This document shows positions 1-8,932 of a stretch of 64,000 nucleotides of DNA, one piece after another. A model generated the notes under the pieces. The model was not told the origin of the DNA, did not search any database, and worked only from the letters and a program-made list of their open reading frames with translations. The DNA comes from Burkholderiaceae bacterium (lineage in GTDB: Bacteria; Pseudomonadota; Gammaproteobacteria; Burkholderiales; Burkholderiaceae_C): positions 372,001 to 436,000 of the forward strand of contig JACKLJ010000001.1 of assembly GCA_024235955.1 (NCBI GenBank), in the 5' to 3' direction. Within the stretch, counting starts at the first letter, position 1. Each line of letters opens with the position of its first letter. Made by a program: the position numbers and the translations under genes.

Positions 1-101
1 CCTGCACGAAAGTCCGCCCGTGGCCGCGCCCCGCGGCCGCCGGTGCCCCCACAATCCACGCACCGCGCCGAAGAACGCGAACGACCGAGGAGTTTCCGAC
101 G

Positions 102-2060
102 ATGAGCCCAGCTTCCAGCACCGCGGTGGCCCCGCAGCCCGATGCCGGCACGGCGCCGCCGCATGACGACGCGCCCAACCAGTTCGCGCTGCTGCGGCAG
201 CGCCGCTTCGCGCCCTTCTTCTGGACGCAGTTCGCCGGCGCGGCCAACGACAACCTGTTCAAGTTCGCGTTCACGGTGATGGTGACCTACCAGCTCAGCG
301 TGTCGTGGCTGCAGCCGGCCATGGCGGGCCTGGTGATCGGGGCGCTGTTCATCCTGCCGTTCCTGCTGTTCTCGGCCACCAGCGGGCAGATGGCCGACAA
401 GTACGACAAGCGCGCGATGATCGTCTGGGTCAAGCGGCTGGAGATCGGCATCATGGCGCTGGCGGCCCTGGGCTTCTTCTTCAAGAGCGTGCCGGTGCTG
501 CTGCTGTGCACCTTCCTGATGGGGCTGCATTCCACCGTGTTCGGGCCGGTGAAGTTCGCCTACCTGCCGTTCCACCTGGGCGAGCGCGAGCTGACCGGCG
601 GCAACGGCATGGTGGAGATGGGCACCTTCGTGGCCATCCTGCTGGGCAACGTGGTGGGCGGGCTGATCGTGGCGGTGCCGGAGATCGGCGCGCACCACGT
701 GGGCTTCGCCTGCGTGCTGCTGGCGCTGGCCGGCCGCGTGGCGGCGCAGTTCATCCCGCCCACGCCGGCCACCGACCCGCAGCTGGTGATCAACTGGAAC
801 CCGGTGAGCGAGACCTGGCGCAACCTGAAGCTGGCGCACCGGCAGGTGGCGGTGTTCCGCTCGCTGCTCGGCATATCGTGGATGTGGTTCTTCGGCGCGG
901 TGTTCCTGGCCAACTTCCCGGCCTTCGCCAAGGAGGTGCTGCACGGCGACGAGCAGGTGGCCTCGCTGCTGCTGGTGGTGTTCTCGGTGGGCATCGGCAT
1001 CGGCTCGCTGCTGTGCGAGCGGCTGTCGCACCGGCACGTGGAGATCGGCCTGGTGCCGCTGGGCGCCATCGGCATGACGGTGTTCGCCATCGACCTGTAC
1101 TTCGCCTCGCGCGGGCTGGCGCCCAGCACGGGCTACACGCTGGCGAGCTTCGTGGCGCAGCCGGCGCACTGGCGCGTGATGGCCGACCTGGCGCTGCTCG
1201 CCCTGTTCGCCGGTCTGTACAGCGTGCCCATGTACGCGCTGATCCAGATGCGCGCGCAGCCCACACACCGCGCCCGCATCATCGCCGCCAACAACATCCT
1301 GAACGCGCTGTTCATGATCGCCAGCAGCGTGATCGCCGGTCTGCTGCTCAAGGCCGGCGTCACCATCCCGCAGATCTTCCTGGCCGTGGGCCTGGCCAAC
1401 GCGGTGGTGGCCGGCTACATCTTCCTGCTGGTGCCGGAGTACCTGTTGCGCTTCGTGGCCTGGGTGGCCTCGCGCCTGGTGTACCGCTACCAGGTCACGG
1501 GCGACGAGCAGATCCCGGGCGACGGCCCGGCGGTGGTGGTGGCCAACCACGTGAGCTTTGTCGATGCCGTGCTGCTGATGGCGGCCAGCCCGAGGCCGAT
1601 CCGCTTCATCATGGACCACCGCATCTTCAGGGTGCCGGTGCTGGGCTGGCTGTTCCGCCTGGCCAAGGCCATCCCGATCGCGCCGCAGAAGGAGGATCCG
1701 GCCACCTACCAGCGCGCCTTCGATGAAGCCGCCCAGGTGCTGCGTGAGGGGGACCTGCTGGGCATCTTCCCGGAAGGCGGCATCACGCGCGACGGCCAGC
1801 TGCAGCCCTTCAAGGGCGGCGTCGTCAAGATCCTGGAGCAGGCGCGCGCCGACGGCCTGAGCGTCCCGGTGATGCCGATGGCGCTGACCAACCTGTGGGG
1901 TTCGTTCTTCAGCCGCATCGAGAAGGACGGCGCCATGACCCGCCCGTTCCGCCGCGGCATGTTCAGTCGCGTGGGCCTGAACGTGGGCGCACCGGTGCCG
2001 GCCGGGCAGGCCACGCCGGAGCTGCTGCAGGCGCGCGTGAGCGAACTGCTGGCGCGCTGA
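102..2060 (+). CDS. MFS transporter fused to a PlsC-type acyltransferase
   Basis: The 652-residue protein has two parts. Residues about 25-445 form a polytopic major-facilitator region resembling the lysophospholipid transporter LplT, with an N-terminal QFAGAANDNLFKFAF stretch. Residues about 460-650 are a 1-acyl-glycerol-3-phosphate acyltransferase domain with the catalytic HX4D motif in NHVSFVD (about 482) and the substrate block FPEGGITRDG (about 556). In the Aas/LplT system these activities take up lysophospholipid and re-acylate it at the inner membrane; that role here is inferred. The acyl-ACP synthetase (AMP-binding) domain found in longer fusions of this family is absent. The ATG follows a GAGGAG ribosome site. 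A hydroxylase gene follows in the same direction. Confidence 0.88.
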   Translation: MSPASSTAVAPQPDAGTAPPHDDAPNQFALLRQRRFAPFFWTQFAGAANDNLFKFAFTVMVTYQLSVSWLQPAMAGLVIGALFILPFLLFSATSGQMADKYDKRAMIVWVKRLEIGIMALAALGFFFKSVPVLLLCTFLMGLHSTVFGPVKFAYLPFHLGERELTGGNGMVEMGTFVAILLGNVVGGLIVAVPEIGAHHVGFACVLLALAGRVAAQFIPPTPATDPQLVINWNPVSETWRNLKLAHRQVAVFRSLLGISWMWFFGAVFLANFPAFAKEVLHGDEQVASLLLVVFSVGIGIGSLLCERLSHRHVEIGLVPLGAIGMTVFAIDLYFASRGLAPSTGYTLASFVAQPAHWRVMADLALLALFAGLYSVPMYALIQMRAQPTHRARIIAANNILNALFMIASSVIAGLLLKAGVTIPQIFLAVGLANAVVAGYIFLLVPEYLLRFVAWVASRLVYRYQVTGDEQIPGDGPAVVVANHVSFVDAVLLMAASPRPIRFIMDHRIFRVPVLGWLFRLAKAIPIAPQKEDPATYQRAFDEAAQVLREGDLLGIFPEGGITRDGQLQPFKGGVVKILEQARADGLSVPVMPMALTNLWGSFFSRIEKDGAMTRPFRRGMFSRVGLNVGAPVPAGQATPELLQARVSELLAR

Positions 2061-2116
2061 GCCGAACCTAGAATCGCGGGCGGTCGCACGGAGAGTGGCC
2101 GAGGAGGAGTCACGGA

Positions 2117-3250
2117 ATGCTGGACATCGACAAACTGAGGGAGCTGACGGGCAGCCACGGCGGGCTGGCGCGCGGCCAGGGCATGGTGACGGGGGTGATC
2201 GCGCTGAGCCTGGGCATCCTGTGCTTCCTGGGCGTGCTGGTGTTCCACTTTCCGCAGTACCTGTCGACGCCGGAGCTGCGCAAGAGCTACGACGTGAACG
2301 TGATGCGCTACGTGCTGCTGGTGGCCATGGTGGTGGCCGGCGGCCTGGCGCTGGTGAACATCGTCTTCAACCGCACGCGCTGGCTGTCGTCGTTCGCTTT
2401 CCTGCTGGTGGCGCTGGCGGCGCTGCTGGGCGGCCACAAGGTGGACGTGGATCCGAACTTCCCCGACGGCACGCCCTACATCGGGCTGGACTGGTTCATC
2501 CTCGACCTGCTGGGTTCGTCGCTGATCTTCATCTTCATCGAGAAGCTGTTCGCGCACCGCAAGGACCAGCCGATCTTCCGCGCCGAGTGGCAGACGGATT
2601 TCCAGCATTTCGTGGTCAACCACATGATCGTCGGCTTCGTGCTGCTGGCGACCAACCTGACGGTGCACCGCTTCTTCGGCTGGGCGGCCCACGACGGCAT
2701 CCGCGGCTGGATCGCCAACCTGCCTTTCTGGGCCGGTGTGCTGCTGATCATCCTGGTGGCCGACCTGGTGCAGTACTGGACGCACCGGGCCTACCACGAG
2801 GTACCGCTGTTGTGGCGCCTGCACGCGGTGCACCACAGCGTCAAGTGCATGGACTGGATGGCCGGTTCGCGCCAGCACATCCTGGAGCTGCTGATCACCC
2901 GCACGCTGGTGCTGGCACCGATCTACGTGCTGGGTTTCAGCAAGGGGGTGATCGACGCGTACATCGTCATCGTCGGCTTCCAGGCGGTGTTCAACCACGC
3001 CAACGTGAGCGTGCGGCTGGGGCCGCTGCGCTACCTCATCGTCACGCCCAACTTCCACCACTGGCACCACAGCCAGGATCAGGAGGCGCTCGACAGGAAC
3101 TATGCCGCGCACTACGCCTTCCTGGACTACCTGTTCGGCACCGCCGTGAAGAGCGACAGGCTCTGGCCCGAGAAGTACGGCGTGCTCGGCGACTACGTGC
3201 CCGACGGCTTCCTGCGCCAGCTGAAGTTTCCGTTCGTCTGGAAGGGTTGA
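2117..3250 (+). CDS. Sterol desaturase / fatty acid hydroxylase family membrane protein
   Basis: The 377-residue protein has several N-terminal membrane segments and the histidine clusters of the di-iron fatty-acid hydroxylase superfamily: HRAYH (about 222-226), HAVHH (about 238-242) and HHWHH (about 314-318). Such enzymes hydroxylate or desaturate lipids in the inner membrane; the substrate cannot be read from the sequence. The ATG is 6-8 nt after GAGGAG. The gene lies 56 nt after the MFS-acyltransferase gene in the same direction, so a shared role in lipid remodelling is plausible but not shown. Confidence 0.85.
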   Translation: MLDIDKLRELTGSHGGLARGQGMVTGVIALSLGILCFLGVLVFHFPQYLSTPELRKSYDVNVMRYVLLVAMVVAGGLALVNIVFNRTRWLSSFAFLLVALAALLGGHKVDVDPNFPDGTPYIGLDWFILDLLGSSLIFIFIEKLFAHRKDQPIFRAEWQTDFQHFVVNHMIVGFVLLATNLTVHRFFGWAAHDGIRGWIANLPFWAGVLLIILVADLVQYWTHRAYHEVPLLWRLHAVHHSVKCMDWMAGSRQHILELLITRTLVLAPIYVLGFSKGVIDAYIVIVGFQAVFNHANVSVRLGPLRYLIVTPNFHHWHHSQDQEALDRNYAAHYAFLDYLFGTAVKSDRLWPEKYGVLGDYVPDGFLRQLKFPFVWKG

Positions 3251-3315
3251 GACCGGGTCTGCCAAGGCCCGCAATTCACCTATGGCATGGCGTCGCACAT
3301 GCCGGATTGCTCATG

Positions 3316-3378
3316 AAACCATAGCTGCCTGCGGCCGCCGTGAAAGGGCCGAAGGCCGATTTGGCTTGAAATCCTGAA
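3316..3378 (-). repeat. Family A dispersed repeat, copy 1
   Basis: Reading on the minus strand it begins TTTCAAGCCAAATCGGCC and ends in GGCAGCTATGG, the shared ends of the family A repeats in this window. It lies between the convergent hydroxylase gene and tgt, starting about 10 nt after the tgt stop codon. Confidence 0.75.
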
Positions 3379-3387
3379 GACCGGCGC

Positions 3388-4560
3388 TTACACGCCGCGC
3401 GCCCGGTCGGCGTGGAAGCGGGCGGCGAAGCCGGCCAGTTGTCCGGCGTCCAGCGCGGCGCGGATGCCGCTCATCAGCTGCAGGTAGTAGTGCAGGTTGT
3501 GCACCGTGGCCAGCATGGGGGCCAGCATCTCGCCGCAGCGCTCCAGGTGGTGCAGGTAGGCGCGGCTGAAACCGTCGCGCCCGCCGTCGGCCCAGGCCAC
3601 GCCCGAGCTGCCGGCGCAGGCGTAGCAGGTGCAGGTCTCGTCGATCGGGCGCGGGTCGTCCTTGTGGCGGGCGTTGCGGATCTTCAGGTCGCCGAAGCGC
3701 GTGAACATGTGGCCGTTGCGCGCGTTGCGCGTGGGCATGACGCAGTCGAACATGTCCACGCCGTGCTGCACGCCGTACACCAGGTCTTCCGGCGTGCCCA
3801 CGCCCATCAGGTAGCGCGGCTTGTGGGCCGGCAGGCGGTGCGGTGTGTGCGCGGTGATGCGCAGCATGTCGTCCTTGGGCTCGCCCACGCTGACGCCGCC
3901 GATGGCGTAGCCGGGGAAGTCCATGGCCACCAGCTGCTCCAGCGATTCCTGCCGCAGGTGCTCGAACATGCCGCCCTGCACGATGCCGAACAGCGCGTTG
4001 GGGTTCTCCAGCCGCGTGAACTCGGCCTGGCAGCGCCGCGCCCAGCGCAGGCTGAGCTCCATGCTGGCGCGCGCCTCGGCCTCGGTGGTGATGCGGCCCT
4101 TGGTCTCGTAGGGCGTGCACTCGTCGAACTGCATGACGATGTCGCTGTTCAGCACCGTCTGGATCTGCATGCTGGTCTCGGGTGTGAGGAACAGCCGGTC
4201 GCCATTGACGGGGCTGGCGAACTTCACGCCTTCCTCGCTGATCTTGCGCATCTCGCCCAGCGACCAGACCTGGAAGCCGCCGGAATCGGTGAGGATGGGC
4301 TTGTCCCAGTTCTCGAAGCGGTGCAGGCCGCCGAACGCGCGCAGGATGTCGAGGCCCGGGCGCATCCACAGGTGGAAGGTGTTGCCCAGGATGATTTGCG
4401 CGCCCATCTCGTGCAGGCTGCGCGGCATCACGCCCTTGACGGTGCCGTAGGTGCCCACGGGCATGAAGATCGGCGTTTCCACCACGCCGTGGTTCAGCGT
4501 CAGGCGCCCGCGCCGGGCGTGGCTGCCGGGGTCGGTGCCGAGAAGCTCGAAGTTGAGCAT
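3388..4560 (-). CDS. tgt: Queuine tRNA-ribosyltransferase (TGT)
   Basis: The 390-residue enzyme exchanges guanine 34 of GUN-anticodon tRNAs for the queuosine precursor. Visible signatures are the N-terminal RRGRLTLNHGVVETPIFMP, the DSGGFQVWSL loop, GGVSVGEPKDDM, and the VDMFDCVMPTRNARNG segment that holds the nucleophilic Asp. The zinc site keeps the CxCxxC set (CTCYAC) and a later His in HNLHYY. Compared with E. coli TGT, about a dozen extra residues lie between the last zinc Cys and FSRAYLHHL. The frame stays open far upstream, but homology begins at the ATG chosen (MLNFELL). queA, the next pathway gene, is at about 11 kb, and a methyltransferase gene lies 32 nt upstream. Confidence 0.96.
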   Translation of the reverse strand: MLNFELLGTDPGSHARRGRLTLNHGVVETPIFMPVGTYGTVKGVMPRSLHEMGAQIILGNTFHLWMRPGLDILRAFGGLHRFENWDKPILTDSGGFQVWSLGEMRKISEEGVKFASPVNGDRLFLTPETSMQIQTVLNSDIVMQFDECTPYETKGRITTEAEARASMELSLRWARRCQAEFTRLENPNALFGIVQGGMFEHLRQESLEQLVAMDFPGYAIGGVSVGEPKDDMLRITAHTPHRLPAHKPRYLMGVGTPEDLVYGVQHGVDMFDCVMPTRNARNGHMFTRFGDLKIRNARHKDDPRPIDETCTCYACAGSSGVAWADGGRDGFSRAYLHHLERCGEMLAPMLATVHNLHYYLQLMSGIRAALDAGQLAGFAARFHADRARGV

Positions 4561-4592
4561 GGACGCTGGCCGCGGTCTTGGGAGGGCGAGGC

Positions 4593-5921
4593 TCAGGCCG
4601 CGGCGGGCTTGCGCGCCGTCACCAGGAAGCCCGGCAGCGGCTGCGCGCTCTCCATGCGCAGCGCGGGCAGGTCTTCGATGCTGATGTCGGTGAAGCCGGC
4701 GGCCTCGCAAGCGCGCTGCACGGCCGAGGCCTTGTGGGCGTAGCGCAGGGACGCGGGGCGCAGCACCAGGTCGGCCTCGTCCTCGCCGGCGGCTTCGCAG
4801 GAAAACACGAACAGCCCGCCCGGCTTGAGCACGCGCAGCGCATTGGGGATCACGGAAGCCAGGTCGCCCACGTAGGGCAGCACGTCGGCGCAGACAATCG
4901 CCTCGTAGTGGTCGGCCGGCGTGGCCGCCAGCGCATCGCGCAGGTTGACGCGGTGAAAGCGCGAATAGACGCCATGCCGGGTGGCCTGGTCGATCATCTT
5001 CTGCGACAGCTCGACGCCGATGATGTGGCCCTCGATGGGGCCCAGGTACAGCCCCAGCAGACCGGTGCCGCAGCCCAGGTCCAGCAGGTTGAAGCGGCGG
5101 TCCGGCCAGGTCTGCACCAGAAGCTCGGCGATGCGCCTGGGCAGCTGGTACTTCAGGCCGGCCACCATGTGCATGTCGAAATCGGGCGCGTAGCTGTCGA
5201 ACAGGGTGGTGATCGCGCTGTCCGGCCGGGTGGCCGGCGTGCGGCCGTAGGCCAGGTCGTGCCAAAAGCGCACGTTGGCGTCGCCGGGCTGAGCGGCCAG
5301 GGCCTGGTCGGCCAGCAGCCGGAGGCGCTCTGGGGAGCCGATGGCCCGTTCGCACGCCATCCGGCCCAGCAGGGCGTCGATGCTCTGGGGTTGGCGCTGC
5401 TGAATCGCCTCGAAGTGCGTCCGCGCCTCCGCGAACTCGCGCCGCTCCAGCAGGGCCTGGGCCAGGTACAGCTGCATGCCCAGGTGGTCCGGGTGGTTCT
5501 GCACGCCCTGGCGGGCCCAGGTGAGTGCCTGGTCCGGCTGGCCGGCCCGGGCCGCCACGTTGATGGCCGCGACGCGGACGTCGGTGTCGAACGGCTCCAT
5601 GTCGATGGCGCGGCGGATCAGCTTCATGGCCTCGTCGCGCTGGTCCTGCTCGGCCAGCAGCTTGGCCAGTTCCACCAGGGTCACGTGCCAGTCGGGCGAC
5701 AGCTCCAGCGCCTTGCGGGCGGCCTGAATGGCTGCGGCGGGGTTGCCGGCCTTGTCGGCCATGCGCATGCCCAGCAAGGCGATGCGCGGGTCGGTCGGGT
5801 GCTGCTTCTGGACCTCGTTCAGCGCCTGCGCGGCTTCGCGCAGCTGCCCCTGGGCGATCTGCTGGCGGATCTGCTGCAGGCGCTGCGTGAACGGGTCGGT
5901 GGGGATCTGGGTTGCGGACAT
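4593..5921 (-). CDS. TPR-containing SAM-dependent methyltransferase
   Basis: The 442-residue protein carries an N-terminal alpha-helical region of about 220 residues with tetratricopeptide-like repeats (alternating small and aromatic residues, for example ALNEVQKQHPTDPRIALLGM and LVELAKLLAEQDQRDEAMKL). A class I methyltransferase domain follows: motif I is LLDLGCGTGLLGLYL near residue 275, then IIGVELSQKMIDQA and YEAIVCADVLPYVGDL. This matches the predicted TPR-methyltransferase family. The substrate is unknown. It is probably co-transcribed with tgt, 32 nt downstream, but queuosine synthesis does not require such an enzyme, so a link to tRNA modification is only suggested by position. Confidence 0.82.
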   Translation of the reverse strand: MSATQIPTDPFTQRLQQIRQQIAQGQLREAAQALNEVQKQHPTDPRIALLGMRMADKAGNPAAAIQAARKALELSPDWHVTLVELAKLLAEQDQRDEAMKLIRRAIDMEPFDTDVRVAAINVAARAGQPDQALTWARQGVQNHPDHLGMQLYLAQALLERREFAEARTHFEAIQQRQPQSIDALLGRMACERAIGSPERLRLLADQALAAQPGDANVRFWHDLAYGRTPATRPDSAITTLFDSYAPDFDMHMVAGLKYQLPRRIAELLVQTWPDRRFNLLDLGCGTGLLGLYLGPIEGHIIGVELSQKMIDQATRHGVYSRFHRVNLRDALAATPADHYEAIVCADVLPYVGDLASVIPNALRVLKPGGLFVFSCEAAGEDEADLVLRPASLRYAHKASAVQRACEAAGFTDISIEDLPALRMESAQPLPGFLVTARKPAAA

Positions 5922-6065
5922 GGCAGAAGGGGCTGGTGCCTGGGGAGGCCGGTGGCCGGAGCACCCGGCAATAGTGAATCGGCCCGTGCGCCGGTGCGCA
6001 ATGGGCAGGAACGCGCGCCAGCGCGCGCGAGGGCCGCAATTATCGGCGATTCCTGGCTTTTTCCT

Positions 6066-7001
6066 TCAGCGGCCGTTGACCCGCACACGCGCCGCCGGCG
6101 CGTCGGCGAACAGCCGGGCGATGAAGGCGCGCAGCCACTGGTGGCTGCTGTCGCGGTGCCGGGTGGCGTGCCAGAGCTGGTGGATTTCGGGGCTGGGCAG
6201 GCGCACGGGCAGCGGGCGCGTGAGCAGGCCGAGCGGAGCGCCGATGCGCTCGGCCAGGCGCTCGGGCACGGTGGCCACCAGGTCGGTGCTGCGCAGCACG
6301 TGACCCAGCGCCACGAAGTTGGGTACCGACAGGCGGATCCGCCGTGCCAGCCCGGCGCGGGCCAATGCTTCGTCCACCCGGCCGTGGCCGGTGCCAAGCG
6401 CCTCCACGCGCACATGGTCGAAGCCGGTGAACGCGGCGCGCGTCAGCCGCCGGGCGGCGCCGGGGTGGCCCTCGCGCATCAGGCACACGTAGCGCTGGCG
6501 CAGCAGTGCCTGCTGGTAGAAGCCGCTCTGCAGGCCAGGCAGGGAGCCCAGGGCCAGGTCCACCTCGCCGGCGGCCATGGCCTCGGCCAGGTCGGGCAGT
6601 GCCAGCGGCACCACGCGCAGCGTCACGCCGGGGGCTTCCGTGGCCAGTGCCGGCATCAGCACCGGCAGGAAATAGATCTCGCCGACGTCGGACAGCGCCA
6701 GCGTGAAGCGGCGCTCGCTGGCGGCGGGGTCGAACTGCTCGCGCGTGCTGAGCGCCCATTCAAGGGCACCCAGCGCCTGCGCCAGCGGACCGGCGAGCCG
6801 CTCGGCGTAGGGCGTGGGCCGCATGCCGCCAGCGGTGCGCACCAGCAGGTCGTCGCCCAGCAGGCTGCGCAGGCGCCGCAATGCGTTGCTGACGGCCGGC
6901 TGGGTGAGCCCCAGCGCCGCTGCGCTGCGCGACACATGGCGCTCCTGCAGCAGCCGGTGCAGCACCAGCAGCAGGTTCAGGTCGATGCGGGACAGGTCCA
7001 C
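6066..7001 (-). CDS. LysR-family regulator, NahR/NagR type
   Basis: The 311-residue protein has an N-terminal winged helix-turn-helix (residues 1-65: RIDLNLLLVLHRLL, GLTQPAVSNALRRLRSLLGD) and a periplasmic-binding-like effector domain. Segments such as LSDVGEIYFLPVLM, GTGHGRVDEAL and VPNFVALGHVLRSTDLVATVP closely resemble the salicylate-responsive regulators NahR/NagR, from memory of those sequences. The start is GTG; no in-frame ATG precedes the next upstream stop. It is divergent from the Rieske oxygenase operon, the classical LysR arrangement, and inverted repeats lie between the two starts. It probably activates that operon in response to an aromatic acid. Confidence 0.88.
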   Translation of the reverse strand: MDLSRIDLNLLLVLHRLLQERHVSRSAAALGLTQPAVSNALRRLRSLLGDDLLVRTAGGMRPTPYAERLAGPLAQALGALEWALSTREQFDPAASERRFTLALSDVGEIYFLPVLMPALATEAPGVTLRVVPLALPDLAEAMAAGEVDLALGSLPGLQSGFYQQALLRQRYVCLMREGHPGAARRLTRAAFTGFDHVRVEALGTGHGRVDEALARAGLARRIRLSVPNFVALGHVLRSTDLVATVPERLAERIGAPLGLLTRPLPVRLPSPEIHQLWHATRHRDSSHQWLRAFIARLFADAPAARVRVNGR

Positions 7002-7013
7002 GGTGTCATTTCA

Positions 7014-7063
7014 TCATTCATCCAGTGAATGAAGCGTATCACCGTCGGTGCATTGATGAATGA
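7014..7063. promoter_or_regulatory. Putative LysR operator between regulator and oxygenase operon
   Basis: A perfect 7-bp inverted repeat with a 5-nt spacer, TCATTCA-tccag-TGAATGA, occupies 7014-7032. A second related element, CATTgatgAATG, is at 7051-7062. Both lie in the 118-bp divergent intergenic region, where LysR proteins normally bind an activator-independent site and a nearby activation site. No convincing sigma-70 promoter was identified by eye. Confidence 0.55.
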
Positions 7064-7119
7064 TCCGGGTCGCGGCATCATCGGCGGAAACATCCGCGAA
7101 CCATCACAGGAGACAAGCC

Positions 7120-8394
7120 ATGAGCGAGGCGCAGACCCCGGCGCGGCCCGCCGCCGCGCTGCAATGGGAGGCCGGCGACACCAGCCGCATCCCGTTCGCC
7201 GTCTACACCGACGAGCAGCTGCATCGCGAAGAGCTGGAGCGCTTCTTCTACCGTGGCCACTGGTGCTACGTGGGCCTGGAGGCCGAGGTGCCCAGGCCGG
7301 GCGACTTCAAGCGCACCGTGGTCGGCGAGCGTTCGGTGATCCTCAGCCGCGCCGCCGACGGGCAGTTGCACTGCTTCGAGAACGTCTGCGCCCACCGCGG
7401 CATGCAGTTCTGCCGCGCGCGACACGGCAGCGGCGTGAAGGAATTCGTCTGCCCCTACCACCAGTGGAGCTACACGCTGAGCGGCGACCTGCAGGGTGTG
7501 CCGCTGCGCCGGGGCGTACGCCAGGACGGCCAGGTGAAGGGCGGCATGCCGGCCGATTTCAACCCCAAGGAGCATGGTCTCACCAAACTCAAGGTGGCCA
7601 GCCGCGGCGGCGTGGTGTTCGCCAGCTTCGATCCGGATGTGGAGCCGCTGGAAGACTACCTGGGCCCGACCATCCTGCCGTACTTCGACCGCCTGTTCAA
7701 CGGCCGCGAACTCACCATCCTGGGTTACAACCGCCAGCGCATTCCGGGCAACTGGAAGCTGATGCAGGAGAACATCAAGGACCCGTACCACCCGGGCCTG
7801 CTGCACACCTGGTTCGTCACCTTCGGCCTCTGGCGCGCCGACAACAAGGCCGCGCTGAAGATGGACGCCCACCACCGCCATGCCGCCATGATCTCGACGC
7901 GCGGCAACGCCGGCAAGCAGTCCGACGTGTCGCAGGTGTCGAGCTTCAAGGCCGCCATGGAACTGGAGGACAAGCGTTTCCTCGACATCGTGCACGAGGA
8001 CTGGTGGGGTGAACCGACGGCGGTGATGACCACCATCTTCCCCAGCGTGATCTTCCAGCAGCAGGTCAACAGCGTCTCCACCCGCCACATCCAGCCCGAC
8101 GGGCACGGCAACTTCGATTTCGTCTGGACGCACTTCGGCTTCGCCGACGACACCCCCGAGATGACGGCGCGCCGCCTGCGCCAGGCCAACCTGTTCGGCC
8201 CGGCGGGCTTTGTGAGCGCCGACGACGGCGAAGCCATCGAACTCTCGCAGTGCGGCTTCACGCAGAAGCCCGGGCACCGGGCGCTGGCCGAGCTGGGCGG
8301 GCGAGGCGTCGAAGAGACCGACCACATGGTCACCGAGACCCTCATTCGCGGCATGTACGACTATTGGCGCAAGGTGATGGAGCAACCCGCATGA
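7120..8394 (+). CDS. nagG: Rieske oxygenase large subunit, salicylate 5-hydroxylase / anthranilate dioxygenase type
   Basis: The 424-residue alpha subunit has an N-terminal Rieske [2Fe-2S] domain with CAHRGMQFC ... CPYHQW ligands (residues about 88-112) and a catalytic mononuclear-iron domain (NWKLMQENIKDPYHPGLLH, with ligand-type histidines). Overall similarity and length fit NagG of salicylate 5-hydroxylase; the related anthranilate dioxygenase large subunit AndAc is the main alternative. An in-frame ATG exists at 7060, but the ATG at 7120 follows AGGAGA and is preferred. It overlaps the small-subunit gene by 4 nt (ATGA). Hydroxylation of an aromatic acid in the cytoplasm is the expected reaction, with electrons from the ferredoxin encoded two genes downstream. 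Confidence 0.85.
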   Translation: MSEAQTPARPAAALQWEAGDTSRIPFAVYTDEQLHREELERFFYRGHWCYVGLEAEVPRPGDFKRTVVGERSVILSRAADGQLHCFENVCAHRGMQFCRARHGSGVKEFVCPYHQWSYTLSGDLQGVPLRRGVRQDGQVKGGMPADFNPKEHGLTKLKVASRGGVVFASFDPDVEPLEDYLGPTILPYFDRLFNGRELTILGYNRQRIPGNWKLMQENIKDPYHPGLLHTWFVTFGLWRADNKAALKMDAHHRHAAMISTRGNAGKQSDVSQVSSFKAAMELEDKRFLDIVHEDWWGEPTAVMTTIFPSVIFQQQVNSVSTRHIQPDGHGNFDFVWTHFGFADDTPEMTARRLRQANLFGPAGFVSADDGEAIELSQCGFTQKPGHRALAELGGRGVEETDHMVTETLIRGMYDYWRKVMEQPA

Positions 8395-8870
8395 AGCTCG
8401 ATTTCGACACCTGGCTGGCCGTGGTGCAACTGCAGGCCGACTACGCCGCCGCGGTGGACAGCGGGCGCTGGGAGCTGTGGCCCGACTTCTTCACCGACGA
8501 CTGTGTCTACAAGCTGCAGCCGCGGGAGAACCACGAGCGCGGCTTTCCCCTCAGCACCCTGGCCTTCGACGGTAAGGCCAGCCTGCGCGACCGCGTGTAC
8601 GGCATCCAGGAAACGCTGTTCCACGACCCGTACTACCAGCGCCACGTGGTCGGCACGCCGGTGCTGCGCGGCGTGGAGGGCGACGGCGCCATCCGCTGCG
8701 AATCCAATTACGCCGTGTTCCGCACCAAGCTCAATGGCCTGTCGACCGTGTTCAACGTCGGCCGCTACCTCGACCGGGTGGTGCGTACGCCAGACGGCCT
8801 GAGGTTTGCCGAACGCGTTGCCGTTTACGACAGCGAGATGATCCCCAACTCCATCATCTATCCGATCTGA
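8391..8870 (+). CDS. nagH: Aromatic-ring hydroxylating oxygenase small (beta) subunit
   Basis: The 159-residue protein is of the SnoaL-like ring-hydroxylating beta-subunit family: LQADYAAAVDSGRWELWPDFF near the start, DDCVYKLQPRENHERGFPL, YGIQETLFHDPYYQRHV in the middle and DSEMIPNSIIYPI at the C-terminus. The length and C-terminal signature match NagH of salicylate 5-hydroxylase. It forms the structural partner of the large subunit and carries no metal site. Its start codon overlaps the stop of the large-subunit gene (ATGA), implying translational coupling. Confidence 0.83.
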   Translation: MKLDFDTWLAVVQLQADYAAAVDSGRWELWPDFFTDDCVYKLQPRENHERGFPLSTLAFDGKASLRDRVYGIQETLFHDPYYQRHVVGTPVLRGVEGDGAIRCESNYAVFRTKLNGLSTVFNVGRYLDRVVRTPDGLRFAERVAVYDSEMIPNSIIYPI

Positions 8871-8932
8871 CCGCACCCGGTCGATGCGCCATGGAGCTCT
8901 GGGCGCCCGACACAACTGACAAGGAGACCCGC

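Noticed and set aside
3388..6039. An 883-codon open frame on the minus strand that includes tgt
   Set aside because: Only the last 390 codons match TGT. The upstream part lies over the TPR-methyltransferase gene in another frame, is arginine/proline-rich and has no homology, so it is a GC-rich shadow.
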